A stretch of 64,000 nt of DNA from CAZKCI01 sp964584165. GTDB lineage: Bacteria > Auribacterota > Erginobacteria > Erginobacterales > CAZKCI01. The notes below the pieces were generated by a model. It had not been told where the DNA came from and searched no databases. It saw only the letters and a program-made list of their open reading frames with translations. Every line of letters begins with the position of its first letter. The first letter of the stretch is position 1. The stretch lies in assembly GCA_964584165.1 (NCBI GenBank), contig CAZOYW010000004.1, positions 1-64,000 of the forward strand, read 5' to 3'. Shown one piece after another: positions 17,187-26,271 of the stretch. The translations under genes and the position numbers were made by a program.

Positions 17187-18374
17187 ATGAAAGCATCCCC
17201 CGTCCTCCCGCTTCTCGCCACCGGCGCGGCGAGCACCAGGAAGAACTACCTGTCCTGGGCCCGCCTGGAGCCGACGGAATCCGATCCGGAAAACTATTAC
17301 TGGGAGCTCTACGATGAAGAGCTTGCCGCCGCCGGATCGGCCGGCCTGAGAACGATTCTGGTCGTCGCCGACTCCCCCGCCTGGGCTGCCCCCACGTCCT
17401 GCGGCCCGATCGCCGCCGAGTCGCTCCCCGCCTTCGGGGATTTTCTCTTCGCCCTGGTCTCCCGCTATGCCCGGGATCCCTACCGGATCAAGGACTACGA
17501 GCTCTTCAACGAGCCGGACGGGACCGAGCCCTGGTACGGCGCGACCATCAACTGCTGGGGACGCCACGGCGACCGCTACGCGGAGATGCTGAGGACCGCC
17601 TATCCCGCGATCAAGTCCGCCGACCCGGAGTCCCGGGTCATCCTGGGGGGGCTGGCCTGCGACTGGTTCACCGACGAGGGCGGCATCTTCCAGCGGGAAT
17701 TCCTGGCCGACGTCCTCGCCCACGGCGGGGGCGGCTATTTCGACGTCCTGAACTTCCACTACTACTACTTTCACATCGACACCTGGGCCCCCTACGGGCG
17801 GGACGTCATCGGCAAGGTGAACTACCTAGGCGGCGTCCTCGCCTCCGGGGGGACGAGCAAGCCGATGATCTGCACCGAGGTCGGGATCTGGGGCTACGAC
17901 GGGCCGGAGCCGCTCGATCTCCAGGCCTCCTATGTCCCCCGGGTCAACGTCCGGGGTTTGGCGGCGGGGCTGGAGACCGTTCTCTGGTATCCCCTGGTCG
18001 ACGGTTTCACCCCTTTCCACGGAGGGCTGGTCGAGGAGTGGGGTTCCCTCAAGCCCGCCTTCAGCGCCTACACCACGCTGGTTGCGGAACTCGACGGCTA
18101 CATCTACGGCTGGACCCTGTCCCCCGCCGAGACCGGTTCGCCCGCGATCGAGGGCTACGGTTTCGCTTCGCGCTTCACCGGGAAGGCAAAACGCGTCCTC
18201 TGGGCGGACCAGACGACGGTGATGAGTTTCCCGTTCTCCCGGATCCGCGTGGTCGACCGCCGGGGCCCGGAACGGTTCGTCTCCGACGGCGGGGAGGGCG
18301 ACGGCGACCCCGCCGCCGGCTCCATCCAGATCCCGATCAGTCCGCAGCCCGTGTACGTGGAGGAGTGGGACTAG
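17187..18374 (+). CDS. Glycoside hydrolase-like (TIM-barrel, clan GH-A type) protein without signal peptide
   Basis: 395 aa. Motifs of a clan A glycosidase: strand-4 acid/base Glu in LFNEPDG (about residue 110), a beta-strand block RVILGGLACDWFTD, LNFHYYY, and a candidate nucleophile Glu in ICTEVGIWGYDG (about 230). The N-terminus is short: the first conserved piece, TRKNYLSWARLEP, occurs at residue 18, no signal peptide is present, and an in-frame TGA lies in the intergenic repeat at about 17132. The gene may have lost its 5' end to that repeat, or may act inside the cell. Stops overlap by 4 bp with the convergent gene at 18371. Confidence 0.7.
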   Translation: MKASPVLPLLATGAASTRKNYLSWARLEPTESDPENYYWELYDEELAAAGSAGLRTILVVADSPAWAAPTSCGPIAAESLPAFGDFLFALVSRYARDPYRIKDYELFNEPDGTEPWYGATINCWGRHGDRYAEMLRTAYPAIKSADPESRVILGGLACDWFTDEGGIFQREFLADVLAHGGGGYFDVLNFHYYYFHIDTWAPYGRDVIGKVNYLGGVLASGGTSKPMICTEVGIWGYDGPEPLDLQASYVPRVNVRGLAAGLETVLWYPLVDGFTPFHGGLVEEWGSLKPAFSAYTTLVAELDGYIYGWTLSPAETGSPAIEGYGFASRFTGKAKRVLWADQTTVMSFPFSRIRVVDRRGPERFVSDGGEGDGDPAAGSIQIPISPQPVYVEEWD

Positions 18375-20548
18375 GGAAGGGTGGGCGCGCCGGCTGACCC
18401 CTCGGGCCGAGCCGACCGGCGCGTCTGGAGCGCCTTCTCCACCTCCGCCCGCTCGGGGAGGCGGGGGTCGATCTGGAGGGCCCGGAGGAGGTGGGGCCGC
18501 GCCGCCTCCGGATCCTTATTCACCAGGGTCAGGATGAGCCCCGCCCGAGCCTCGGCTGCCGCGTTCCTCTCCAGTCCCGCCGCCGCGAGGAAGTCGGCCA
18601 GGGCGCCGTCCCAGTCCTCCCGGGCGCCGCGCAGCTGCCCCCGGTTGAAGAAGGCCCGGGCATAGTCCGGATTCAGCTCGATCGCCCGGGAATAGGATTC
18701 GATCGCCTCCGCGATCTTCTCCTGGCGGGCGCAGGCGTTGCCGAGGTTGTAGCGGGGCTGGGGCAGGGAGGGGTTCAAGGCGATCGCCCGCCGGAAGAGG
18801 GCCTCCGCCCCAGCCGCGTCGCCCCGGTCGAGGAGCTGGAGGCCCCAGTTGGAAAGGTATTCCGCCGTCTCCCCGCCCTCCGCCAGCGCCGCCCGGTATT
18901 CCCGCTCGGCCAGGGCCGGACGCCCCGTCTCCCGGTAGAGGTTGGCCAGGTTGTTCCGGGCGTCGGAGAGGCCGGGGTCGAGGAGGAGGGCCCGCCGGTA
19001 CTCCGCCTCGGCCGCGCCGATCCTCCCCGAGAGCCGCAAGGCGTCGCCCAAGGCGTTGTGTCCCTCGGGATAACCGGGGGCGAGGGAGAGGGCCTTCCGG
19101 CAGAGGGCTTCCGCCCGGAGGGGATCGCCGAGGTTTTTCTCGGCGATCGCCAGGTTGACCATCGCCTCGGGGTGGGAGGGGTCGATGCGGAGCGCCTCCC
19201 CGAGGACCTGCCGCGCCTCCCGGTAGAGCCCCTCCCGGTTGTAGAGGAAGCCCAGGTTGTTGAAAGGGCGCGCTTTGCCGGGGGATTTTGCCGCCGCGTC
19301 CACCCAGAGCGTGATCTCGTTCCGCCAGACCCGGAGGCGGGCGAAGGCGAGGAGGGCGAGGAGGAGGGAGACGAGGAAGAGGAGGCGGCGCCGGGCGGAG
19401 CGAGTGGCGGCGCAGACGAAGGCCGCCCCGACCAGGGGGAGGTAGAGGCGGTGCTCGAAGATCACATCCCGGATCGGGATGAAGCTCGACTCCGGGAGCA
19501 GGGCCAGGAAGAACAGGAAAATCCCGAACGCGGCGGCCTTTTTTTTCTCGCTCAGCATCTTGGCGCCCAGGACGAGGATCGAGACGAGCAGGAGGGCCGA
19601 GAACGCCACGGGGGCCGGGAAGAGCGAGAAAAAAACGGGGGAGTCGTAGTCCAGGTTCTGCCCCGCCGGGAAGAAGACCAGGCGGAGGTAGGTGGCCGCG
19701 ACGCGGATCTGGGTGGCGGCGTAGGCGCCCCGGGGCAGGACCGGCGTTTCGCCCGGCGGGTTGGCGGGCGGGACCCCGGACCAGAAGGAGACCTGGCCGG
19801 AGTCGTTGTATTTAGGATGGCCGGGATGGAGGGCGACGACGAGAGGGACGACGAGGAGGAGGGGGAGGAAGAGCGCCCGTCTCCGCCCCCGCCCTGGTCG
19901 GCCGGGGAGGAAGACCGCTTCCCAGAGGAGGAGGGCCAGGGGAAAGGTCGCGGAGAGTTCCTTGCAGAACATCGCCGCCGCTCCGGAGAGCCAGGCGAGA
20001 ACGACCCAGGAGGAGCGGCCCTCCCGCACCCCCCGGGCGTAGGCTCTTAAGCCCCCGAGGTAGAAGAGAGCGGCCAGGAGCACCGCCCGCTGGGAGACGT
20101 AGGCCACCGGCTGGGTCTGGACGGGATGGAGAGCGAAGACCAGCGCGCCCAGAAGGGGGAGGCCTTCGGGGGAGGGGGATCGGCCGCCGGTGACCGAGGC
20201 GGAGAGGAGGGAGAAGACGAGGAGGGTGTTGGCGAGGTGGAGGAGGAGGTTGACGAGGTGGTAGAGGGCCGGCCGCTCCCCCCCGAGGGAGCGGTTGCCG
20301 CGGAAGCTCAGCGTGGTGATGAAGCGGGTCGGCCACTCGCGGAAGAGGGCGCCGTATCCCGGCGCCGTTCCGCTCCGCGCTCCCTTCCCGACGACGGCCG
20401 CCCGGTCGTCGAAGTGGAAGGAGTGGAAGACGGTCTGCCCGTAGACCAGGAGGACGGCCGCGGCGAGGGCGAGGACGGAGAGCCGGCGGACCGCCGGGCC
20501 AGAGGCCGCTAGGTCCCGGAAATTGCTCTTCGGTGGCGGGCGGCTCAT
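18371..20548 (-). CDS. TMTC-like membrane protein with C-terminal TPR repeats
   Basis: 725 aa from the ATG at 20548, preceded by the ribosome site GGGGGAG. First half has about ten transmembrane helices with the first-loop motif FHFDDRAAV, where acidic residues mark GT-C glycosyltransferases such as O-mannosyltransferase/TMTC relatives. Second half is at least seven TPR units (e.g. NLGFLYNREGLYREARQVL, NLANLYRETGRPALAEREY, NLGNACARQEKIAEAIESY). Bacterial members of this family probably glycosylate exported proteins. Divergent from the glycosyltransferase cluster beginning at 20648. The frame continues to 21802 upstream, but that part is a shadow of the GT4 gene. Confidence 0.85.
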   Translation of the reverse strand: MSRPPPKSNFRDLAASGPAVRRLSVLALAAAVLLVYGQTVFHSFHFDDRAAVVGKGARSGTAPGYGALFREWPTRFITTLSFRGNRSLGGERPALYHLVNLLLHLANTLLVFSLLSASVTGGRSPSPEGLPLLGALVFALHPVQTQPVAYVSQRAVLLAALFYLGGLRAYARGVREGRSSWVVLAWLSGAAAMFCKELSATFPLALLLWEAVFLPGRPGRGRRRALFLPLLLVVPLVVALHPGHPKYNDSGQVSFWSGVPPANPPGETPVLPRGAYAATQIRVAATYLRLVFFPAGQNLDYDSPVFFSLFPAPVAFSALLLVSILVLGAKMLSEKKKAAAFGIFLFFLALLPESSFIPIRDVIFEHRLYLPLVGAAFVCAATRSARRRLLFLVSLLLALLAFARLRVWRNEITLWVDAAAKSPGKARPFNNLGFLYNREGLYREARQVLGEALRIDPSHPEAMVNLAIAEKNLGDPLRAEALCRKALSLAPGYPEGHNALGDALRLSGRIGAAEAEYRRALLLDPGLSDARNNLANLYRETGRPALAEREYRAALAEGGETAEYLSNWGLQLLDRGDAAGAEALFRRAIALNPSLPQPRYNLGNACARQEKIAEAIESYSRAIELNPDYARAFFNRGQLRGAREDWDGALADFLAAAGLERNAAAEARAGLILTLVNKDPEAARPHLLRALQIDPRLPERAEVEKALQTRRSARPEGSAGAPTLP

Positions 20549-20647
20549 GCTATTCTCTCCCCCGGAGTTATCGCCCGGAGACGGTGCCCAGCATAACCCC
20601 GCGCGGCCCGCCCGCCAACCCCGTTTTCCCGGCGTCTCCGAGCCCGG

Positions 20648-21793
20648 ATGGCAGAAATGAAAGTCGGCATCGACATCCAGTGCCTTACCCGCCCTCTGAC
20701 CGGCGTGGGCTACTATGTCCTCGGCCTGCTCAAGGGTCTCGCCTCCCTCCCCCGGGCGGACACGATCGTCCCCTTCTACTTCAGCCGGGGAGGGTCCGTC
20801 GATCTCCCCTCGTCCGTCTACCGCCGGCTCCAGGTCTCCGGACGCCGTCTCCCGGGGCGGCTCCTGAGCTTGGGCTGGAAAACGATCGGCTTCCCCCCCG
20901 TCTCCTGGCTCGTCCGGGGGATGGACGTTTACCACTTTCCCGATTTCATCGCCCGCCCGGCCGGGAGGAAGCCCGTGGTCGCCACGGTCTACGATCTCTC
21001 CTTCCGGGTCCACCCGGAGTATACGGAGCCTCGGAACCTGAAGTACCTCAGCCGCCACCTGCCCCGCACTCTCGACCGCGCCGACCGGGTGATCGCCATC
21101 TCCGAGTTCACCAAGAGCGAGCTCATGCGCTTCTACCCCGTGCCGGAGGAGAGGATCTCGGTGATCTACGGCGGCGTGGACGACGAGTTCCGCCGCCCCT
21201 CCTCGCCCGCCCTGGTCCAGAAGGTCAAGTACCGCTACAACCTCCCCGACAAGTTCGTCCTCACCGTCGCCACCTGGGAGCCGCGCAAGAACCTCTCCGG
21301 GCTCCTCAAGGCCTGGTCCCACCTCCGGGAGGAGGGGCTCCTCGGCGACTACAAGCTTCTCCTGATCGGGATGAAGGGGTGGCTCTTCGACCGGATCGAG
21401 CGCCAGTTCCGGGCCCAGACCCTCAAGGGGGTGAAGGCCCTCGGCTACGTCCCCCGCGCCGAGCTCCCCGCGATCTGCCGGGCCTCCAGCCTCTTCGTCT
21501 TCCCCTCCTTCTACGAGGGCCAGGGGCTGCCGCCCCTGGAGGCGCTCGCGGCCGGCGTCCCGGTCGCCGCCTCCTCCGCCGGCTCCCTGCCCGAGGTGCT
21601 GGGCGAGGCGGCCGTCTACTTCGATCCCGCGAACCCCGAGGACATCGCCCGCTCGATCCTCCTTGGACTCACCGACCAATCGCTGCGCTCCCGCCTCCGG
21701 GAGGCGGGGCCGCGGCAGGCGGCTCCCTTCACCTGGGGCCGGACGGCCGAGGAGACGCTTAAGGCCTACCGCCGGGCCGGCGGCCTGGAGTAG
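20648..21793 (+). CDS. GT4-family glycosyltransferase
   Basis: 381 aa with a GT-B fold. N-terminus MKVGIDIQCLTRPLTGVGYY (second ATG at 20657 is an equally likely start) with the Gly-rich acceptor loop. C-terminal donor site shows TVATWEPRKNLSGLLKAW (the K near residue 210) and the GT4 E-x7-E block FPSFYEGQGLPPLEALAAG. Transfers a sugar from a nucleotide donor at the cytoplasmic face of the membrane. First gene of a plus-strand polysaccharide set with two further GT4 genes and an initiating sugar transferase. Confidence 0.92.
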   Translation: MAEMKVGIDIQCLTRPLTGVGYYVLGLLKGLASLPRADTIVPFYFSRGGSVDLPSSVYRRLQVSGRRLPGRLLSLGWKTIGFPPVSWLVRGMDVYHFPDFIARPAGRKPVVATVYDLSFRVHPEYTEPRNLKYLSRHLPRTLDRADRVIAISEFTKSELMRFYPVPEERISVIYGGVDDEFRRPSSPALVQKVKYRYNLPDKFVLTVATWEPRKNLSGLLKAWSHLREEGLLGDYKLLLIGMKGWLFDRIERQFRAQTLKGVKALGYVPRAELPAICRASSLFVFPSFYEGQGLPPLEALAAGVPVAASSAGSLPEVLGEAAVYFDPANPEDIARSILLGLTDQSLRSRLREAGPRQAAPFTWGRTAEETLKAYRRAGGLE

Positions 21794-21819
21794 GCGCCGC
21801 AAGAAAGTTTGGTTCTCTT

Positions 21820-21972
21820 TCGTTTCGTGTGGGTGAGAAGGGACAGAGCCATTCGCGCTTTATCCGCGCAAATTCGCGGAAGTCTTTAGCCGGGCTAACC
21901 CAGGCTTATTCGCGAAGATTCGCGCCGGCGCGCTGAAGCGCTGCGGCGCGCAAGCGCGAGATTCGCGGTCGC
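21820..21972. repeat. TTCGCG-type intergenic module
   Basis: The gap between two GT4 genes carries repeated ATTCGCG / CGCGAAT words in both orientations (caaattcgcggaag, attcgcgaagattcgcg, gagattcgcggtc). The same words recur at 51090-51290; a related ATTCGTG version is at 25760-25915. The ATG of the next gene follows directly. Confidence 0.7.
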
Positions 21973-23112
21973 ATGAAAATAGCCATCGACGCCCGCTGGA
22001 TCTTCCCCCGGATCTCCGGGATCGGAAGGGTGACCGAGAAGCTCATCCTCCATCTCGCCCGGATCGACCGGGAGAACCGCTACCTTCTCCTCTTCAGCGA
22101 CCCCGCCCTGATGGCCCGCTACCGCCGGGACTGGGCAGGATATCCCAACCTCGAGACGGCACTCGTCCCCTGGACGATCTTCTCCCCGGCGGGGCAGATC
22201 GGCCTCGCCCCCTTCCTCCGCCGGTCGTCCGTCGACGTCTATCACTCCACCAACTACTTCATCCCCCTGCGCCGGCCGCCGCGGCGGGTCGTCATCACCG
22301 TCCACGACCTCATCCCCCTCCTCTTCCCGGAGTTCACCCCCCGGGCGAAGAAGACCCGTTTCCACTTTTTCTTCCGCTGGGTGATCCGGCGCTGCCTCGC
22401 GCGCGCCGACCGGGTGATCGCGCCCTCCCGCCGCACCCGGGACGACATCCGGAGCCGCTTCCCCGCCGCGGCGGGGAAGGTGACCGTCATCTACAACGGG
22501 GTCGACGAGAAATATCGCCCCCTCGATCCCGCCGCCGCGCGCCGCCTCCTCCCGCCCGCGGTCGATCCGGCGGTCCCCTTCGCCCTCTTCGTCGGGCGCC
22601 TCGATCCCTACAAGAACGCCGCCGCCCTGGTCCGGGCCTTCGACCTCTTCCTCCGGGAGACCGGGGAAGCCGGGCGCCTGGTCCTGGCCAGCCACCGCGA
22701 CCCGCGCTATCCGGAAGTCTTCGCCGCCATCGCCGCCTCCTCCCGGGCGGACCGGATCGTATTCCTGGACGGCCTCGCCGAGGAGGAGATCATCGCCCTC
22801 TACGCCTGCGCCCGGGCGGTGGTTCTCCCCTCGCTCTACGAAGGCTTCGGACTCCCGCCCCTGGAGGCGATGGCCTGCGGGGCGCCGGTGGTCTGCTCCG
22901 ACCGGGGCTCCCTCCCCGAGGTGGTGGGGGAGGCGGCCCTGATCGCCGAACCATCTCCGGCCGCCCTGGCCGGGGCGCTAAAACGGATCTGGGGCGACGA
23001 GAACCTCCGGGCGGCCCTGAGGGAAAAAGGGCTGAAGCGGGCGGCGGAGTTCTCCTGGGAGAAAGCGGCGCGGGAGCACCTGGCGGTCTACCGCGAGCTA
23101 GCCGGCCTATAG
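21973..23112 (+). CDS. GT4-family glycosyltransferase
   Basis: 379 aa, GT-B fold. MKIAIDARWIFPRISGIGRV is the typical GT4 N-terminal loop; FVGRLDPYKNAAALVRAF holds the donor phosphate-binding Lys region; the E-x7-E block is LPSLYEGFGLPPLEAMACG. Related to mannosyltransferases such as MtfB-like enzymes. Middle gene of the polysaccharide cluster. Its TAG stop is part of the CCTATAGG tandem repeat that forms the whole gap to the next gene. Confidence 0.92.
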   Translation: MKIAIDARWIFPRISGIGRVTEKLILHLARIDRENRYLLLFSDPALMARYRRDWAGYPNLETALVPWTIFSPAGQIGLAPFLRRSSVDVYHSTNYFIPLRRPPRRVVITVHDLIPLLFPEFTPRAKKTRFHFFFRWVIRRCLARADRVIAPSRRTRDDIRSRFPAAAGKVTVIYNGVDEKYRPLDPAAARRLLPPAVDPAVPFALFVGRLDPYKNAAALVRAFDLFLRETGEAGRLVLASHRDPRYPEVFAAIAASSRADRIVFLDGLAEEEIIALYACARAVVLPSLYEGFGLPPLEAMACGAPVVCSDRGSLPEVVGEAALIAEPSPAALAGALKRIWGDENLRAALREKGLKRAAEFSWEKAAREHLAVYRELAGL

Positions 23113-23147
23113 GTCCTATAGGACCTATAGGTCCTATAGGACCTATA
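23106..23147. repeat. Five-unit CCTATAGG(T/A) tandem repeat
   Basis: Units of 9 bp at 23106, 23115, 23124 and 23133, plus a partial CCTATA at 23142, alternating T and A at the ninth base. Each unit is a perfect 8-bp palindrome and the array is itself close to palindromic. It contains the stop codon of the upstream glycosyltransferase and ends 4 nt before the GTG of the next. Confidence 0.92.
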
Positions 23148-23151
23148 CAAA

Positions 23152-24261
23152 GTGAAGGTTGCGCTCGTCCACGACTGGCTCAACGGGATGCGGGGGGGGG
23201 AGAAGATCCTCGAGGTCCTCTGCGAGATCTACCCCCAGGCCCCTCTCTTCACCCTCTTCTACCGGCCGGAGAAGGTCTCGGAGGTCATCCGCCGGATGGA
23301 TGTCCGGCCCTCCGCCCTGAACCGCCTGCCCCTGGCCCGGACGCGGTACCGCTCCTACCTCCCCCTCTTCCCCCGGGCGGCCGAGGCCTTCGACCTCTCG
23401 GGCTGCGATCTGGTGATCAGCGTCAGCCACGCCGCAGCCAAGGGCTGCCGGCCGCCCCCCGGCGCCTGGCACGTCTGCTATTGCCTGACCCCGATGCGCT
23501 ATCTCTGGTTCTTGCCGGAGGAATACTTCGGGCGCAACCCCCTGGTCCGCGCGGCGCTCGCCCCTTTCTTCTCCTCCCTGAAGCGCTGGGACGCCGCGAA
23601 CTCAAAGCGGGTGGACGAGTTCTTCGCCATCTCGAAGCACGTCGCCCAGAGGATCGAGCGCGTCTACCGGCGCCCTTCCCGGGTGATCTATCCTCCGGTG
23701 GACGCCGAGTTCTTCCGGCCCGGCGGGGCGGGGAGGGGATACTTCCTGATCGTCTCCGCGCTGGTCCCCTACAAGCGGATCGACCTCGCGCTCCGGGCCT
23801 TCCGGCGGCTGGGTCTGCCGCTCAAGGTCGTGGGTTCGGGGCCGCTCCAGAAGAAGCTCCAGGCGCTCTCCGGTCCGGAGACCGAGTTCCTGGGCTGGCT
23901 CGATCCCGATTCGCTGCGGGACTGCTATCGGGGTTGCCGGGGGCTGATCTTTCCCGGCGAGGAAGACTTCGGCATCGTCCCGCTGGAGGCCATGGCCTGC
24001 GGCCGGCCGGTGATCGGGCTGGGCGCGGGCGGGCTCCTGGAGACGGTCAAGCCCCACCGGGCGGAGGACCAGTCCGGCGCGACCGGAGTCTTCTTCTATG
24101 ACCGGAGCGAGGCGTCGCTCGAGGGGGCGGTGCGGTATTTCCTGGAGCACGAGGCCGAGTTCGATCCCTCCGCCATCCGCTCCCGCGCCCTGCTTTTTAG
24201 CCGGGACATCTTTAAGAGGAATTTGCACGAAGCTGTGGAGCTAAGCTTCCGCAATCGCTAA
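23152..24261 (+). CDS. GT4-family glycosyltransferase
   Basis: 369 aa from a GTG at 23152 (VKVALVHDWLNGMRGGEK). The donor half has IVSALVPYKRIDLALRAF, VVGSGPLQKKLQ, and FPGEEDFGIVPLEAMACGRP with the E-x7-E pair. This sub-type is common next to WcaJ/EpsE-like initiating transferases in exopolysaccharide operons, as here (sugar transferase 80 bp downstream). The start is fixed by the preceding tandem repeat, which leaves no room for a normal ribosome site. Confidence 0.92.
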   Translation: MKVALVHDWLNGMRGGEKILEVLCEIYPQAPLFTLFYRPEKVSEVIRRMDVRPSALNRLPLARTRYRSYLPLFPRAAEAFDLSGCDLVISVSHAAAKGCRPPPGAWHVCYCLTPMRYLWFLPEEYFGRNPLVRAALAPFFSSLKRWDAANSKRVDEFFAISKHVAQRIERVYRRPSRVIYPPVDAEFFRPGGAGRGYFLIVSALVPYKRIDLALRAFRRLGLPLKVVGSGPLQKKLQALSGPETEFLGWLDPDSLRDCYRGCRGLIFPGEEDFGIVPLEAMACGRPVIGLGAGGLLETVKPHRAEDQSGATGVFFYDRSEASLEGAVRYFLEHEAEFDPSAIRSRALLFSRDIFKRNLHEAVELSFRNR

Positions 24262-24342
24262 CAGCAATTCTTCCGAATGGTGTATTATTTTCCCAGCGGC
24301 CGGATCGCGGCCGCTTACGGCCGCGCTCCGGCCGTCGGAAAA

Positions 24343-25803
24343 ATGGAGAAGATCAGACAACGCGCCGTCTTTTTCACCCTCTTCACGCTGGCGGTGGACG
24401 CCCTGACCCTCCTGGGGGCGCTCGTCCTCGCCTTCTGGCTGAGCTTCCACTCCTTCCTGACCGGCGTCCTCCCCGTCACCAAGGGGGTTCCGCCGCTCAG
24501 CGCCTACTTCAAGGCCTTCCCGGTCATCCTGGTCGTCTTCGGCATCGTTTTCAAGGGGTTCAACCTCTACCGCCGCCGGATGACCTTCTCCCCCTCCTGG
24601 CAGGTGATCACCATCGCCCAGGCGGTGACGGTGGCGATCTTCTCCCTGATGGCCGCGACCTTCCTCTACCGCCAGGATTTCACCTACTCCCGCCGGCTGG
24701 TCGGCTGGTTCTGGGTCTTCAGCATCGTCGGGCTGACCGCCGCCCGCCGGCTAATCGGGAAGATCGAGATCTGGTGGTGGGAGAAATACCGCCGGCCGCG
24801 CCAGATCCTCCTGATCGGCGAGGGCGAGGCCGCCCGCCGGCTCCAGGCCAACCTGGAGGCCAATCCGCGCTGGGCCGGGAAGGCGGCCGGGCTCCTCTGG
24901 ATCGACGGAAAGCCGGCGGTGGAAGACTACCCCGGTCTCCCGCTCCTCGGATCGGCCGACGACTTCGAGCAGGTCATCGAGCGCCACCCCGTCTCCGAGG
25001 TCATCCTGACGCGCTTGGGACTCCCCCACCAGCGGATCACCGCCCTGATCGCCGAGTGCGAGAAGAACCTGATCGACTTCAAGCTCGTCCCGGACGTCTT
25101 CTCCCTGATGTCGAGCCGGGTCTGGGTGACCAACCTGGACGGGATCCCGCTCCTGGGCTTCCGGATGCTCCCCCTCCACTCGGCCTGGAACCGTTTCGTG
25201 AAGAGATCGTTCGACCTTGTCGGGGCGGCCCTGGGACTGGTCCTCTCCGCCCCCGTCCTCCTCATCTGCGCGGTCCTGATCAAGCTCACCTCGCGGGGGT
25301 CGGTCCTCTTCCGGCAGGAGCGGATGGGGGAGAACGGACGGCTCTTCCTGCTCTACAAGCTCAGGACGATGCCGATGGACGCGGAGAAGGCGACTGGCCC
25401 CGTCTGGTCGTCCGCCGACGATCCGCGGGCCACTCCGGCCGGGCGGGTCCTCCGCCGGCTCGGCCTCGACGAGCTGCCCCAGTTCTGGAACGTGCTCAAG
25501 GGGGACATGTCCCTGGTCGGCCCCCGCCCCGAGCGAGCGGTCTTCGTCGAGCAGTTCAAGGAGGACATCCCCCGTTACATGTCGCGCCACCTGGTCAAGT
25601 CCGGGGTGACCGGCTGGGCCCAGGTCAACGGTCTGAGGGGCGACACCTCGGTCAAGGCCCGCCTGGAGTACGACATGTACTACCTGGAGAACTGGTCGCT
25701 GCTCTTCGACGTCAAGATTCTGCTCCTCACGATCTTCTCCCGCCGCGCCCGGCGGAAGACTTCCACGAATTTGCACGAATTTTCACGAATGGGGCCGGCC
25801 TAG
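24343..25803 (+). CDS. Undecaprenyl-phosphate sugar phosphotransferase (WcaJ/EpsE type)
   Basis: Initiates polysaccharide synthesis by moving a sugar-1-phosphate from a UDP-sugar to the polyprenyl-phosphate carrier. About 486 aa from MEKIRQRAV (24343); an ATG at 24277 is possible but its extra 22 codons look non-coding. Four or five N-terminal membrane helices, a Rossmann-like middle domain (QILLIGEGEAARRLQ), and the C-terminal transferase domain: KRSFDLVGAALG, QERMGENGRLF, YKLRTMP, LDELPQFWNVLKGDMSLVGP RPE, SGVTGWAQVNG. The normal end is near ILLLTIF; the last residues STNLHEFSRMGPA are encoded by an ACGAATT intergenic repeat, so the frame has been extended into it. Confidence 0.93.
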   Translation: MEKIRQRAVFFTLFTLAVDALTLLGALVLAFWLSFHSFLTGVLPVTKGVPPLSAYFKAFPVILVVFGIVFKGFNLYRRRMTFSPSWQVITIAQAVTVAIFSLMAATFLYRQDFTYSRRLVGWFWVFSIVGLTAARRLIGKIEIWWWEKYRRPRQILLIGEGEAARRLQANLEANPRWAGKAAGLLWIDGKPAVEDYPGLPLLGSADDFEQVIERHPVSEVILTRLGLPHQRITALIAECEKNLIDFKLVPDVFSLMSSRVWVTNLDGIPLLGFRMLPLHSAWNRFVKRSFDLVGAALGLVLSAPVLLICAVLIKLTSRGSVLFRQERMGENGRLFLLYKLRTMPMDAEKATGPVWSSADDPRATPAGRVLRRLGLDELPQFWNVLKGDMSLVGPRPERAVFVEQFKEDIPRYMSRHLVKSGVTGWAQVNGLRGDTSVKARLEYDMYYLENWSLLFDVKILLLTIFSRRARRKTSTNLHEFSRMGPA

Positions 25804-25915
25804 CCCGGCAGATGAACCGCGAATTGCGCGAATTCGTGAAAGTTCGTGTAAATTAGTGGATATCCTTCGCCGGCCGGTAGGGGTTCGCGGGGATTCGTGA
25901 AGATTCGTGGTTAAA
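25760..25915. repeat. ATTCGTGAA / ACGAATT intergenic module
   Basis: Near-repeats cacgaatt, gcacgaatt, tcacgaatg lie inside the end of the sugar transferase gene; then cgcgaattcgtgaaagttcgtg and ggattcgtgaagattcgtgg follow in the gap. The two ends are in opposite orientation, so they could pair. Confidence 0.75.
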
Positions 25916-25932
25916 AAAGTTTGGGTTGCGCC

Positions 25933-26271
25933 ATGTCCGTTCTCTGGAAGACCGTCCTGCTCCTCGTCTGCTCCAACTTCTTCATGACCTACGCCTGGTA
26001 CGGCCACCTGAGGAACCTGGCCGACCGGCCCTGGTATATCGCCGCGATCTTAAGCTGGTCGATCGCCCTTTTCGAGTACCTCCTCCAGGTCCCGGCCAAC
26101 CGGATCGGCTACTCCTCCTTCTCGCTGCCCCAGCTCAAGATCCTCCAGGAGGTGATCACCCTCTCGGTCTTCGTCCCCTTCTCCCTCCTTTACATGCGCC
26201 AGCCGTTGAAGCTGGATTTCCTCTGGGCGGGGCTCTGCCTGCTGGGGGCGGTCTACTTTATCTTCCGCTAA
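25933..26271 (+). CDS. DUF486 family small membrane protein
   Basis: 112 aa from the ATG at 25933; four hydrophobic helices and the conserved N-terminal patch SNFFMTYAWYGHL, with EYLLQVPANRIGY in the middle. Length and motifs match the DUF486 family, thought to be related to drug/metabolite-type small transporters; its substrate is unknown. It ends the polysaccharide cluster and its TAA lies in the left arm of a perfect hairpin. Confidence 0.85.
   Translation: MSVLWKTVLLLVCSNFFMTYAWYGHLRNLADRPWYIAAILSWSIALFEYLLQVPANRIGYSSFSLPQLKILQEVITLSVFVPFSLLYMRQPLKLDFLWAGLCLLGAVYFIFR

Noticed and set aside
20549..21802. Upstream part of a 1143-aa minus-strand frame joined to the TMTC-like gene
   Set aside because: Antisense to a clear GT4 gene; the ATG at 20548 has a good ribosome site and starts the membrane domain.
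23106..23147. Possible CRISPR or integration site
   Set aside because: Nine-bp units without spacers, so a tandem repeat only.
24277..24342. Earlier ATG for the sugar transferase
   Set aside because: The added residues are encoded by a GC-palindromic non-coding-like stretch (gcggccgcttacggccgc) and do not match the family N-terminus.
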